Part shown: positions 1 through 10,000 of the stretch, one piece after another | Layout of the letters: each line of letters starts with the position of its first letter | How positions within the stretch are numbered: position 1 is the stretch's first letter | Assembly: GCF_001896205.1 (NCBI RefSeq) | Contig: NZ_MPNU01000001.1 | Coordinates: forward strand, 2,749,888 to 2,794,637 | Source of the DNA: Edwardsiella piscicida | GTDB taxonomy: Bacteria > Pseudomonadota > Gammaproteobacteria > Enterobacterales > Enterobacteriaceae | Length of the DNA: 44,750 bases | Direction of reading: 5' to 3' | Notes under the pieces: generated by a model | What the model was told of the DNA's origin: nothing | The model's database searches: none | Seen by the model: the letters and a program-made list of their open reading frames with translations, nothing else | Position numbers and translations under genes: made by a program

Positions 1-1
1 G

Positions 2-859
2 ATTCGCCTGTCCCGCGCGGGGCTCGAGGATCCCAACAAGCCCATCGGCGTGTTTCTGCTGGTCGGCTCCAGCGGCGTAGGAAAGACCGAGACCGCGCTG
101 GCGCTGGCCGAAACCCTGTATGGCGGCGAACGCAACCTGATCACCATCAACCTGTCGGAGTTTCAGGAGGCCCATACCGTTTCGACGCTGCGGGGCTCGC
201 CGCCGGGCTACGTCGGCTACGGAGAGGGCGGCGTGCTGACGGAGGCGGTACGCCGCAAACCCTACAGCGTGGTGCTGCTGGATGAGGTGGAGAAAGCCCA
301 CCCGGATGTCCTGGAGCTGTTCTTCCAGGTGTTTGACAAGGGGGTCATGGACGATGCCGAGGGGCGGGAGATCAACTTCCGCAATACCGTCATACTGCTG
401 ACCTCCAACGTCGGCAGCGACACCCTGATGGCCTACTGTCAGGACGGCATGACGCCGCCCGAACCGGCGCTGCTGTGTGAGGCGCTGCGGGATGAGCTGA
501 TCCAGACCTTCAAGCCGGCCTTCCTCGGACGCCTGCAGGTAGTGCCCTACTACCCGGTGCGGGGCGCGGTGCTAAAACAGATTATCCGCCTCAAGCTGGA
601 TAAGATTGCCCGCCGCTTCCAGCGCAATCATCAGGCCACCTTCCATTACGATGAGGCCCTGGTGGAGGGCATCGCCGAGCGCTGTACCCAGCCGGAGAGC
701 GGCGCCCGCCTGATCGATAACATTCTGTCGGCCCAGCTGCTGTCCGATATGGCGGACGCGGTGCTGGCGCGCATGGCCGCCGGTGAGCCGGTGTCCGATA
801 TCACCGTCTCGATGGATGAGCACGGCCGACTGACGGGATCGTTAGAGGGGAGTGACTGA
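2..859 (+). CDS. clpV: T6SS AAA+ ATPase ClpV/TssH, C-terminal part (partial)
   Basis: The reading frame is open to the left edge, so only the last 285 residues are present; the GTG at 50 is internal. ClpV is the cytoplasmic unfoldase that recognises contracted TssB/TssC sheath and recycles it. The visible part is the second AAA+ module of a class I Clp/Hsp100 protein: Walker A GSSGVGKT lies about 25 residues in, and Walker B VVLLDEVEKAHPDV follows. The conserved pore stretch GSPPGYVGYGEGG and the arginine-rich sensor 2 segment (PESGARLIDNIL) are also seen. The stop overlaps the vgrG start by one base (TGATG), which suggests translational coupling. Corresponds to EvpH if the cluster is the Edwardsiella evp locus. 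Confidence 0.95.
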   Translation: MRLSRAGLEDPNKPIGVFLLVGSSGVGKTETALALAETLYGGERNLITINLSEFQEAHTVSTLRGSPPGYVGYGEGGVLTEAVRRKPYSVVLLDEVEKAHPDVLELFFQVFDKGVMDDAEGREINFRNTVILLTSNVGSDTLMAYCQDGMTPPEPALLCEALRDELIQTFKPAFLGRLQVVPYYPVRGAVLKQIIRLKLDKIARRFQRNHQATFHYDEALVEGIAERCTQPESGARLIDNILSAQLLSDMADAVLARMAAGEPVSDITVSMDEHGRLTGSLEGSD

Positions 860-2844
860 TGGGATTAACGTCGGATAGCCGGCTGTTGTCCTTGTCCACC
901 CCGCTGGGCAAGGATGCCTTACAGGTGGTGCAGTGCCGGGGCGAAGAGGCGATCGCCGATCTCTACCGCTTTGAGCTGGAGCTGTTCTCCACGGACCCCG
1001 CGCTGGCGTGGCAATCGCTGGTCGGGCAGGCCGCCGCGCTGCGGCTGGCCTTGCCGAATGGCCAGACCCGCTACTGGCATGGCGTGATCGGCCGGGCCGC
1101 CTACCGGGGCGCCGAGCAACACGGATTTGCCTATTATGCCGAGCTGGTACCGCGCCTGGCCTGGCTGCAGCACGCCCAGGAGTGTCAGATCTTCCAGGAG
1201 AAGACGGTCCCGCAGATTATTGAAGCGGTGCTTAAGGCGCGGGGCATCAGCGATTTTCGCCTCTCGCTGTCGCAGCGCTACGCCCCCCGGGAATACTGCG
1301 TACAGTATCGCGAATCGGACCTCAGCTTCATCAGCCGACTGATGGAGGAAGAGGGCATTTTCTACTGGTTCGAACACAGCGAAAGCCGCCATGTGCTGGT
1401 ATTGGCCGATGGCAATGCCGCGGTCCAACCCTGCAAGGTGCGCTCAGACATCGTCTATCGACCTAAGCATAGGAGCGAATCCGGCGATGATATCCAGTGG
1501 TGGATGCCCTCCCTCGCGGTCGTGCCGGCCAACGTCTTCCTGAATGCCTATACCTTTGAGCAGCCGACCGCCCATTTGCTGACCTCCAGCGCCTCCGTGG
1601 CCAAGCAGGGCAAATTGAGCGACGTGGCGGTCTACGATTTCACCGATGACTATACGCAGACCCGGGAGGGCGAACGCCGCGCCAAGCTGAAGATGGAGGG
1701 GCTAGAGGCCATGCAGGCCCGGATAGAGGGCGGCGGACGCTGCCGCACGCTGGCGCCGGGCTATGGGTTCAGCCTGCAAAAACATTTCCGCAAAGACTGT
1801 AACGGTGACTATCTGCTGCTAAGCGTACGGCACGAGATCGTCAACAACCTGCCGTGGCAGGAGCAAGAGGTGAACTACCAGAACCACTTTATCTGTCTCC
1901 CCAAATCCCTGCCCTACCGCACCCTGAGCCAAACGCCCCGCCCGGTGATCCATGGCGTACAGACTGCCGTGGTCACCGGTCCGCAGGGCGAGGAGATCCA
2001 TACCGATCGGCATGGCCGGGTTAAGGTTCATTTTCACTGGGATCGCCTGGGAACGCAGGATGATAAAAGCTCCTGCTGGATCCGGGTGGCGCAGGGCTGG
2101 GCCGGGCTGGGCTGGGGGGGGATGCAGCTGCCCCGCGTAGGGCAGGAGGTGATCGTGGATTTTGTCGATGGCAATCCGGACGCCCCCCTGATCACCGGCC
2201 GGGTCTATAACGCCCACCAGACGCCCCCCTTCAAGCTGCCTGACAATAAGACCCAAAGCGGCATTCAGACCCGCAGCACCCCCAATGGCAATCCGGAGCA
2301 CTTCAGCCTGCTGCGCTTCGAGGACAAGATGGGGGCGGAAGAGGTGTTCATGCAGGCGGAGCGGGATTTTCGCCGCCGGGTGAAACACGATGACGAGCTG
2401 ACGGTCGAGCACGACCGCCGGGTAACCATCAAGAATGACTGCGCCGAGACGGTCTCCGAGGGGAACTACCTGCAGAGCATCACCAAGGGCAAGCATACCC
2501 GGGTGATCGAGGGCGATGCCCTCACGGAGGTGAAGTCAGGCAACAGTACGCTGCAGGTGAACAAGGGGGATCACGCCACCACCGCCTCGGCGGGCAGCCT
2601 CCATCTGAAGGCAGGAACCGCGATAACCCTGAGCGTGGGCAGCAACCGTATCGTCATTGACAGCGGCGGCGTGCTCATCGAGGGCATGAATATCACGGTG
2701 AAGGGGAAACAGTCCATTGCGCTATCCGGCCTCAGCGTCGCGATAACGGGCACCCAATCGGCCAGCCTGAGCAGTTCGGCAGAGGCGGAGGTCTCCTCGT
2801 CCGTGATGACCTCCATCAAGGGCGGCATTGTCAAGATCAACTGA
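859..2844 (+). CDS. vgrG: T6SS spike protein VgrG/TssI
   Basis: 661 residues forming the trimeric spike at the tip of the Hcp tube. The N-terminal part (about 1-370) is the gp27-like hub. The gp5-type OB fold follows at about 375-470, with the hallmark run DRHGRVKVHFHWDR and then SSCWIRVAQGWAG and GNPDAPLITGRVYN. The C-terminal part from about 500 is the repetitive beta-helix needle. It ends at GGIVKIN with no added effector domain, so this is a structural rather than an evolved VgrG. The PAAR gene directly downstream probably caps it. Start ATG overlaps the clpV stop. EvpI is the likely Edwardsiella counterpart. The family assignment is firm; the lack of an effector domain is seen directly. 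Confidence 0.96.
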   Translation: MGLTSDSRLLSLSTPLGKDALQVVQCRGEEAIADLYRFELELFSTDPALAWQSLVGQAAALRLALPNGQTRYWHGVIGRAAYRGAEQHGFAYYAELVPRLAWLQHAQECQIFQEKTVPQIIEAVLKARGISDFRLSLSQRYAPREYCVQYRESDLSFISRLMEEEGIFYWFEHSESRHVLVLADGNAAVQPCKVRSDIVYRPKHRSESGDDIQWWMPSLAVVPANVFLNAYTFEQPTAHLLTSSASVAKQGKLSDVAVYDFTDDYTQTREGERRAKLKMEGLEAMQARIEGGGRCRTLAPGYGFSLQKHFRKDCNGDYLLLSVRHEIVNNLPWQEQEVNYQNHFICLPKSLPYRTLSQTPRPVIHGVQTAVVTGPQGEEIHTDRHGRVKVHFHWDRLGTQDDKSSCWIRVAQGWAGLGWGGMQLPRVGQEVIVDFVDGNPDAPLITGRVYNAHQTPPFKLPDNKTQSGIQTRSTPNGNPEHFSLLRFEDKMGAEEVFMQAERDFRRRVKHDDELTVEHDRRVTIKNDCAETVSEGNYLQSITKGKHTRVIEGDALTEVKSGNSTLQVNKGDHATTASAGSLHLKAGTAITLSVGSNRIVIDSGGVLIEGMNITVKGKQSIALSGLSVAITGTQSASLSSSAEAEVSSSVMTSIKGGIVKIN

Positions 2845-2938
2845 TTTTCGCTATCCGCGCCCCCGCAGAGCCCCCCTTTTCGGCTCAGGCGCTGCGGCAT
2901 GGGAGCGGTACTTGTGCAACTGAATAAGGAGGCTATCC

Positions 2939-3241
2939 ATGGGACAACCTGCCGCGCGTTTGACGGATATGCACGTTTGCCCGATGCAGACCCCGGGCGT
3001 TCCCCCGGTGCCGCACGTCGGCGGCCCGGTCATCGGCCCCGGCGTTCCCACGGTGCTGATCGGCGGACTGCCGGCGGCGGTGCTGGGCGACATGCTGACC
3101 TGCGTCGGCCCGCCCGACACCATTATCAAGGGCAGTGCCACGGTGCTGATCGGCGGCAAGCCCGCCGCCCGCATGGGGGACAGCACGGCGCATGGCGGCA
3201 CGATCACGCTGGGCTGCCCCACCGTGTTGATTGGCGGCTAA
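2939..3241 (+). CDS. PAAR-domain spike tip protein
   Basis: 100 residues, a single PAAR domain with no extension. PAAR proteins form a small cone that sharpens the VgrG needle and can carry effectors. Visible are the opening PAARLTD with His12 and Cys14, a second PAAR-like turn (KPAARMGD) near 73, and His85 and Cys94 close to the end; these are plausible zinc ligands. The motif VLIGG appears three times, a sign of the internal pseudo-threefold repeat. A strong Shine-Dalgarno AAGGAGG sits about 6 bases before the ATG. There is a 94-base gap from vgrG and tssA follows 13 bases on. Probably EvpJ. Confidence 0.93.
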   Translation: MGQPAARLTDMHVCPMQTPGVPPVPHVGGPVIGPGVPTVLIGGLPAAVLGDMLTCVGPPDTIIKGSATVLIGGKPAARMGDSTAHGGTITLGCPTVLIGG

Positions 3242-3254
3242 GGGAGAGGACGAT

Positions 3255-4322
3255 ATGACTATCTTAGATATGGCGCGCTTGCTGGCCCCGATCGGTGAAG
3301 CTCATCCGGCGGGAGAGGATATCAGCTTCGACCCGCTGTATGACCAGATTCGGGAGGCCCGCCGGGCCGATGCCGACTACCTTGGGCAGGGAGAGTGGGT
3401 CAGCTCGCTCAAGCAGGCCAACTGGGTCGAGGTGATCCGCCTGACCAGCGAGGCGCTGGCGACGCGCAGCAAAGATCTGCAGCTGGCGGTGTGGCTGTGC
3501 GAAGCCCTGGTGCAGCGGCATGGGCTGCCGGGGCTGCGCGAGGGGCTGCTGTTACTGGATAGCCTGCTGGAGCGCTATTGGGCGGAGATGTATCCGGCAC
3601 TGAGCGACGGGGATCTGGAGGGGCGGGTGAGCCGTCTGGAGTGGCTCAATCAGATCCTTCCCCCGGCGCTGGGCTTGCTGCCCCTGACGGCCGCCCAGGA
3701 TGGACGCGCCTACGGCTGGCTGGATTGGCAGGTCTCCCGAGAGGTCGATAACCTGAAGCGGCTGAACAGTGAGGCGGCTCAGGCGGCCCTCAGCGAAGGA
3801 AAGCTGGATCCGGATGCCTGGGATCTCGCCGTCAGCCATACGCCCGGCGCCTTTTACCTGACGTTACAGGACGATCTGCAGCAGGCCATCCGCGCATTCC
3901 AGGGATTATCCCAGCGGCTCGACCCCCTATTTGGGCGGGATGCCCCGCGGATCAGCGATGTGGCTGAGCGGCTGGAGCAGATGCTCAGGCTGGTAACGCG
4001 GCTGGTAGAGGGTAAGGGCGTGGCGCGACCCCGCGAGGCCCAGGAGCGCGCAGAGGCGCCGGCGGGCGCAGAGACCGCCGCGGTTAACGCCTCCTCTCCC
4101 GGCGTGGCCGGCGCCCCCCGAACCCGCGAGGAGGCCATTCGGCAGCTCAGCGGCATCGCCGCGTTTTTCAAGGAGACCGAACCGCACAGCCCCGTCTCCT
4201 ACATCGTGGATAAAGCCGCCCGCTGGGGCAATATGCGACTGGATGAGTGGATCCGAGAGGTGGTGGAAGATGACGGCACCCGGCGGATGCTCAAAGGTGT
4301 ATTGGGCTATGATGAAGAATAA
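3255..4322 (+). CDS. tssA: T6SS assembly protein TssA (ImpA N-terminal domain)
   Basis: 355 residues. TssA organises baseplate and sheath assembly. The N-terminal ImpA_N domain is clear: LLAPIGEAHPAGEDISFDPL followed by a stretch ending in GEW, then helices. An alanine/proline-rich linker spans about 262-290, and a short C-terminal domain with FFKETEPHSPVSYIVDKA follows. This makes it a short TssA. The frame extends upstream to 3231, but the ATG at 3255 is preferred because AGGGAGAGG lies just before it and it follows the PAAR stop. Its end overlaps the start of the lipoprotein gene. Corresponds to EvpK. Confidence 0.9.
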   Translation: MTILDMARLLAPIGEAHPAGEDISFDPLYDQIREARRADADYLGQGEWVSSLKQANWVEVIRLTSEALATRSKDLQLAVWLCEALVQRHGLPGLREGLLLLDSLLERYWAEMYPALSDGDLEGRVSRLEWLNQILPPALGLLPLTAAQDGRAYGWLDWQVSREVDNLKRLNSEAAQAALSEGKLDPDAWDLAVSHTPGAFYLTLQDDLQQAIRAFQGLSQRLDPLFGRDAPRISDVAERLEQMLRLVTRLVEGKGVARPREAQERAEAPAGAETAAVNASSPGVAGAPRTREEAIRQLSGIAAFFKETEPHSPVSYIVDKAARWGNMRLDEWIREVVEDDGTRRMLKGVLGYDEE

Positions 4323-4950
4323 GGCGATCTGGAGTGCCATCGGCTGCCTGCTGCTCAGCCTGAGCGGCTGCACCTCCGACGCGGCAAAGCAGCAGGCCCG
4401 CAGCAGCGTATCCTGGCGGTACGGCAGCCAGGCCATCTTGGTGAATGCACAAACCGCCCCGGATCTGAACAGCTACGACGGCGAGTCGCACAGCCTGGTG
4501 CTGGCGGTGGTGCAGACTCGCTCGCCGGACGCCTTCTATCAGTTAATCCAAACCCCCGAACTCGCCGGCCTCGTCTTGCAGGGCGGGCGTCCCCCTGACG
4601 GAATTTTGCAGGTAAGCCGCTATGCCCTGGAGCCCGGCCACGCTTTCCGCCTGGTCCTGGATCGCCTGCAGGAGGCGCGCCAGGTGGGGTTCATCGCCGC
4701 GTTCTACGGCCTGCCGCTAACGCAGACCTCCCGCCTGTTTGATATCCCGGTCAGCGTGACCCGCTCGGGGATACTGTTCCCGGACTGGCAAGCCGCCCCC
4801 TCCCCCCTGGCGCTGGACCTGAAGCTGGGGAACAGCGGGATCGGCGAGGCGGAGAGCCATCCGCTGGAGCGCATTCCCGCGGCCCCCGATCCGGCCAGCG
4901 CGCCGACGGCGGCTACGCCGATCCGGCTGAGCGATAGCGGCGAACCCTAG
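4309..4950 (+). CDS. tssJ: T6SS outer-membrane lipoprotein TssJ
   Basis: 213 residues from the ATG at 4309; the ATG at 4312 is equally possible. The frame runs upstream inside tssA, but the signal peptide fixes the start here: MMKNKAIWSAIGCLLLS followed by the lipobox LSGC. TssJ is anchored in the outer membrane and binds the periplasmic domain of TssM to build the trans-envelope complex. The beta-sandwich body is followed by a Pro/Ala-rich tail after about residue 190 that is probably disordered. The start overlaps the end of tssA by 11-14 bases. A 98-base AT-rich gap then separates it from tssK. Corresponds to EvpL. Confidence 0.88.
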   Translation: MMKNKAIWSAIGCLLLSLSGCTSDAAKQQARSSVSWRYGSQAILVNAQTAPDLNSYDGESHSLVLAVVQTRSPDAFYQLIQTPELAGLVLQGGRPPDGILQVSRYALEPGHAFRLVLDRLQEARQVGFIAAFYGLPLTQTSRLFDIPVSVTRSGILFPDWQAAPSPLALDLKLGNSGIGEAESHPLERIPAAPDPASAPTAATPIRLSDSGEP

Positions 4951-5048
4951 GTGCTCCCCGGCGATCCGTTCGTTATAAATTAAAAATTAAACATGCAGTT
5001 AGATTAAAAAACTGCGCCAACTCTCCACACTGGCCTTTAGGGTGATAG
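4951..5048 (+). other. AT-rich gap inside the T6SS operon
   Basis: The only sizeable AT-rich patch in this GC-rich operon. It contains TATAAA at 4974-4979 with no good -35 in front. A 6-bp stem (GCAGTT 4995-5000, AACTGC 5010-5015) has an A-rich loop. The tssK ribosome site TTTAGGGTG follows. It could hold a weak internal promoter or an mRNA processing site; neither is proven. Confidence 0.35.
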
Positions 5049-6437
5049 ATGAAAATTCACAAACCAGTTTATTGGCATCAGGGCATGTTTTTACAGCCGC
5101 AGCATTTTCAGCTGGCAGACCTGCATAGCCAATTTCAGCTCAAGCCATTCTTGGACTCCGGACTGCAGGATTTTTGGGGAGTGGGAGCGCTGACCATTTC
5201 GGAGTCAGCCCTAGGCAACCAGCAGCTCAATATCCTGTCGGCTGAGCTGCTCTTCCGCGACCACAGCTATGTCGTATGGCCGGGCAATACCATCTGTAAG
5301 CCGCGCTCCTTCGCCTCTGCCTGGCAGGATCAGAGCCGGCCGTTCAATGTCTACCTGGGGCTGAAAAAGCTGGACACGATAGAGTCCAATGTGGCCGTCG
5401 TGCCACAGCTTGAGGATGGCGCAGGGCGGAACGTCCGCTGCGTGACGACCCAGCAGGGAGACAAGCACGCGGACTTATATTCGGATGGGCCTGAAGCCGA
5501 GATCCAGAGCCTGCACTACGTGCTGCAGGTGCTGTGGGAGAGCGAGGTTGAAAAGCTGACGGATTACAATATCCTGCCCATCGCCCGGCTGGAGCGCCAG
5601 GGCGAGGTGGTTCAGCTATCCAAGAGCTTCATTCCGCCGTGCTACATCATGGGCGGCTCCGAGACCCTGATGCGGGTGGTCCGGGATGTCCGGGACGATC
5701 TGGCGGGGCGCGCCCGCCAGCTGGAGGCCTATAAAAGCCCGCGCGAAATCCGCAAGGCGGAGTTCGATGCCAGCTTTCTGATGTTTCTGCTGGCCCTGCG
5801 CACCCTCAACCGCTACGTGCCGCTGCTGTACCAGCTGACCGAATCGCCGCAGGTCCATCCGCGCAAGGTCTACGACGTGCTGCGGCAGATCGTCGGCGAG
5901 CTGTCCACCTTCAGCGAGCGCTGCGACATGCTGGGCTCCAGCGGCGAAAACAGCCCGGGGCTCCCCCCCTACCGCCATCAGGACATCGCGCCGGGGCTGT
6001 TAACCGTACGCGATCTGATTATTCGTTTATTGAATGAAATATCGATCGGACCCGATTTCCTGATCGCCCTGGAGCCGAGCGGGGAGTACCTGACGGCGCG
6101 GCTCCCCAAGAGCCTGCTGGAAGATCGTAACCGCTTCTACCTGATCGTCCGCAGTGACATGGCGCCGGATACCCTGCAGGCCGCCTTCCGGGCCCGCGCC
6201 AGGCTGGCCGAGGCCGACGCATTGCCCTTACTGATCCAGCGCGCCTTGCCGGGGATCACGCTGACGCCGCTATCGTCCGTTCCCGAAGGCTTGCCCCGGC
6301 GCTCCTGCTCGTTTTATTTCCAGATCGATACCCAAAGTGAAGCCTGGCGGCAGGTCGCCGAGAGTTGCCACGTCGCGTTCAACTGGTTCGATGCCCCAGA
6401 TGACCTCAAAGTAGAATTGGTAGGAGTGAGCCGGTGA
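5049..6437 (+). CDS. tssK: T6SS baseplate protein TssK
   Basis: 462 residues. TssK is the trimeric baseplate component that links the TssEFG wedge to the TssJLM membrane complex. The start MKIHKPVYWHQGMFLQPQHFQ is the typical opening of the family (the beta-rich shell domain), and the length is normal. The middle is helical and the end, about residue 320 onward, fits the domain that contacts TssL and TssM. The stop overlaps the tssL GTG start by four bases (GTGA). Corresponds to EvpM. No anomaly is visible. Confidence 0.95.
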   Translation: MKIHKPVYWHQGMFLQPQHFQLADLHSQFQLKPFLDSGLQDFWGVGALTISESALGNQQLNILSAELLFRDHSYVVWPGNTICKPRSFASAWQDQSRPFNVYLGLKKLDTIESNVAVVPQLEDGAGRNVRCVTTQQGDKHADLYSDGPEAEIQSLHYVLQVLWESEVEKLTDYNILPIARLERQGEVVQLSKSFIPPCYIMGGSETLMRVVRDVRDDLAGRARQLEAYKSPREIRKAEFDASFLMFLLALRTLNRYVPLLYQLTESPQVHPRKVYDVLRQIVGELSTFSERCDMLGSSGENSPGLPPYRHQDIAPGLLTVRDLIIRLLNEISIGPDFLIALEPSGEYLTARLPKSLLEDRNRFYLIVRSDMAPDTLQAAFRARARLAEADALPLLIQRALPGITLTPLSSVPEGLPRRSCSFYFQIDTQSEAWRQVAESCHVAFNWFDAPDDLKVELVGVSR

Positions 6438-7084
6438 GTTTATCGGAAGCGTTTATTCAGCCCATGCTCTACGTGCGGCAGTATCTCCAGGCGCCCGAAG
6501 GCGAGGCGTCATTATTCCGTGAGCGGCTGCAGTCATACCTGCACCACAGCCAGCTCCGGGCCCAAGAGGCGGGGGAAAGTCCGGCCGCGATCGACTCCGC
6601 CCTGTATGCCGTTGTGGCCTGGATGGATGAGACCATCATGTGTTCGACGTGGGACGGCGTGGCGACATGGCGACGTGACCCCCTGCAGGCCAGCTACTTC
6701 AACACCGTCTGCGCCGGGGTTGACTTCTTCGACAAGCTGACCGCCCTGAGCCCCGAGGCCGATGACGTCAGGGAGGTCTATCTGCTGTGCCTGGCCCTGG
6801 GATTTGAGGGGCGCTATGCCGGCCCGGCGGGCCAGACCGCGCTGACGCAGATCAGGGTGCACCAGCTGAGGGATCTGCACGGCGAGGTATGGGAGGCGTC
6901 GCGGCGTTTATTTCCAGAGGCCTACCCGAGATCCTCGGTCACGCCGACGCAGCAAACGCGATGGCTGACCCAAAGCCGCTTTACCACCGTCGTCGTGCCG
7001 CTGGTCATCCTGGTCGCCCTGTACGGCATTTTAAACTGGGTATTATATGAATACGCGGATCTCGCGCTGGAGTGGCTGCCATGA
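6434..7084 (+). CDS. tssL: T6SS inner-membrane protein TssL (DotU/IcmH type)
   Basis: 216 residues starting at a GTG that overlaps the tssK stop. TssL is a tail-anchored inner-membrane protein whose cytoplasmic hook-like domain recruits TssK. The DotU-type segments AIDSALYAVVAWMDETIM and LCLALGFEGRYA are visible. A single membrane helix sits near the C-terminus (about 182-206, VVVPLVILVALYGILNWVLY), leaving almost no periplasmic tail. There is no OmpA-like peptidoglycan-binding extension, so wall anchoring must come from another protein. The stop overlaps the tssM ATG (ATGA). Corresponds to EvpN. Confidence 0.94.
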   Translation: MSLSEAFIQPMLYVRQYLQAPEGEASLFRERLQSYLHHSQLRAQEAGESPAAIDSALYAVVAWMDETIMCSTWDGVATWRRDPLQASYFNTVCAGVDFFDKLTALSPEADDVREVYLLCLALGFEGRYAGPAGQTALTQIRVHQLRDLHGEVWEASRRLFPEAYPRSSVTPTQQTRWLTQSRFTTVVVPLVILVALYGILNWVLYEYADLALEWLP

Positions 7085-10000
7085 AACGTCTCTTCAAATG
7101 GATAGCGATTGTCGTGCTCCTGAGCGTACTGGCGATGCTGTGCTGGCTGCTCACGCTGTGGCAACGCTGGCCCGCCGCCGCCGCATGGGTGCTGTTTCTC
7201 GCCATTCTGGCCGGCGCCCTGCTGACCCGCTATCTCTGGCGTAAGGTGCGGGCATGGCGTACCCGCAGCCTGGAGGCGGAGCCGGTTGAAAAAGCCCGAG
7301 CCGCGGAGCGCCATCCCATGACGCTACAGCGCCAGTGGAAAGCCGCCACGACCCTGCTGAAGCACTCTCAGCTGCGCCGGTTCCGCCACCCGCTGCAGGT
7401 TCTGCCCTGGTTTATGCTGCTGGGCCGCCCGGGATCGGGAAAATCGGCGCTGCTGGCGCAGTCGGGCCTGGCCGCCCCCTTGGATTTGCCCCATGAGCTC
7501 AATGACGGCAAGGCGCCCGTCGACTGGTGGTATTTCGACAAGGCCGTCATCCTGGATATCTCTGGCCAGTTCGTACAGCCGGAGGCATCGCAGGAGACCC
7601 GCTCCACCTGGAACCGGATGCTGGATCTGCTGGGGCGCGATCGCGCCCGGGCCGGATTGAACGGGCTGGTGCTCACGGTATCGGCCCAGACCCTGCTGTC
7701 CGCAGACGGGGGCGGCGTGGTCGACGAGGGACGGCTGATCCGCACTCGCATAGAGCAGCTGATCCGTCTGTTCGATAGGCGCTTCCCCGTCTACGTGCTG
7801 GTGACCCAAATCGACAGCCTGTACGGCATGGAGGCCTGGTCCCACCTGCTGACCCCGGAGGCGCTGGATCAGGCCATGGGCCATGTGGTGGACGAACCGG
7901 AGAACGGCCGCGACGTCCGCGACGTGATAGATATCGCCTTGGGTCGGGTCAATAGCCGGCTGAAAACCATGCAGCTGACGATGCTGCTGCAGCACCCGGA
8001 TGCCGATCCGGCCTTACTGATGTTCCCCACCGAGCTGGCCAGGCTGGCCGAGCCCCTCAAGCGCTATGTCTATCATGCCCTGGGAGACAGCCCCTATCTG
8101 GAGTCGCCCATCTTGCGCGGCGTATTCTTCGCCAGCGCGGTCCAGAAGGGAAACACCCGCAGCGGGCCCGAAGATCAGCAGGAGATTGCGCTGCAGGAGG
8201 CGGCGCATGACACCGTCAAACGCGGGGTCTTTGTCCGGGATCTGTTTAACCGCGTCCTGCCGGCCGACCGTCATCTGAACCGCCCTGTCGCCGTGACCAG
8301 TCCCTGGCGGCGCCTGAACCGCCATCTGGGCCTGTTCGCCTGGTGGCTGTGCGTGGCCGCCGCCCTCGGGTATCTCGGCGTATCGGTCGTGTACTGGCAG
8401 CACACGCTGGACGATCTGCGCCAGCGCTATCCGGCGACCATGGCCATGAATCGCGCCCTGCCCCACGACATGCAGATGATGATAGCCCAGCGGGATGCGA
8501 TTTATTGGCTGGAAAACAGAAACGCGCAGTGGGCCAGCCGGGTACTGGCATTCCAGCATCAGCTGCTCTCGGTTGAAGCGGATGCAAAATCGCAGTATGT
8601 AAATGACTTTAGCCAATATATTTTACCCAGCCTGGACAAGGCGATTCAGCAGAGCACCACGGCGGACAGCATCGCATCCCATCCCGACGGGCTGGTGAAC
8701 GCCATTCAGGTGGAGGTCCGCCGCGCCAACCTACTACGGGCAAGGCTGCGAGGCTCCAGCTACGGGGCGCTGATGGCCATGCCCCCGATACCGACGCCCC
8801 CCCTGCGGTTACTGTACCCGGCGCTGGATTCGGATACGGTATCCCGTTTCAATGACCTGTTCCTGGCCCAGCTGGCCTGGTCAACGGATATCCAGCAGCA
8901 GAACGCCCGCCTGCTGCACCTGCAGGCGCGGCTCCGGCAGCTGGCGGCGCAAAGCGCCACCCTGGACTGGATCATTCCCTGGGCAAACGCCCAGCCGGAT
9001 CTGACCAGCGTGACCCTGGACGACTTCTGGCAGGGCTCACTGCGGCCGGATAAATTGCCGGAGGTCGATGCGGCCTACACCCTGGAGGGGCAGCAGCGTA
9101 TCCGCGCATTCCTGGTGGAGATGCGCAGCAGCATGCCGAACGACATCGCCTTCGACAAAAAACGGGCCGCCTTCTGGCATGAATATGCGCAGAAGCGCTT
9201 GCAGGCCTGGCAGGACTTCGCCGGACAGTTCTCTCAGGGAGAGCGGATCCTGGCAGGTCAGGGAGAGTGGCAGAGCACCATTGACAGACTGCCCCACGAT
9301 GACAACCCGTATCTGCGCCTTGCCCTCCGCCTGTTGACCGAGTTTGCCGAGATGCCGGATGACCTGCGCCCGGGCTGGCTCCGGGTGCTCCCGCAGTGGC
9401 TGGAGATACGCCAGCGCGCCCACCAGCAGGCCCTCGTCAGGGTCCCCGGACTGGTCAGCGATGTGGGCGGCATGATCCTGCGCGGGACGGCGCAGAAGGG
9501 GGCGCTGGATCAGACCCGCAGCCAGTTCGTCGGCAGGCTGGATGCCATCCGCCTGTATCAGGAGTATCAGGCGGCCATGACCCAGGCCATGAACAGCGTC
9601 GTCATCAGCCAGGCCCAGGCCACCAAAGTGGCGGCGGACTTCCATGGCTTTGACAGCCAGCAGAGCGGGCAGTCCTCACTGCAGACGGCCTATGCACGCC
9701 TGATGAGCCTGCGCAGCCTGCTGGGATACAATCGGCCCGATGAACAGCTCACCTGGGGGCTGATGGCGGGCCCCTTGCAGCTGGTCATTCGCTATGCCGA
9801 TCAGCAGGCCTCCTGCTTCCTGCAGAGCGCGTGGCAGGACCGCGTCATCGCGCCATCGCGCTGGACCCTCAATCAGGCCGAGCGGGCGGATAAGCTGTAC
9901 GGTGACAATGGGTTGCTCTGGACCTTTTTATCCGGGCCGATTAAGCCGTTTATCCAACGTAACGATAGCGGCTGGCAGGAGGTGGATACGCTGGGGCAGT

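Noticed and set aside
2845-2938. Small effector or chaperone gene between vgrG and the PAAR gene
   Set aside because: Only 94 bases, no open frame with a ribosome site other than that of the PAAR gene.
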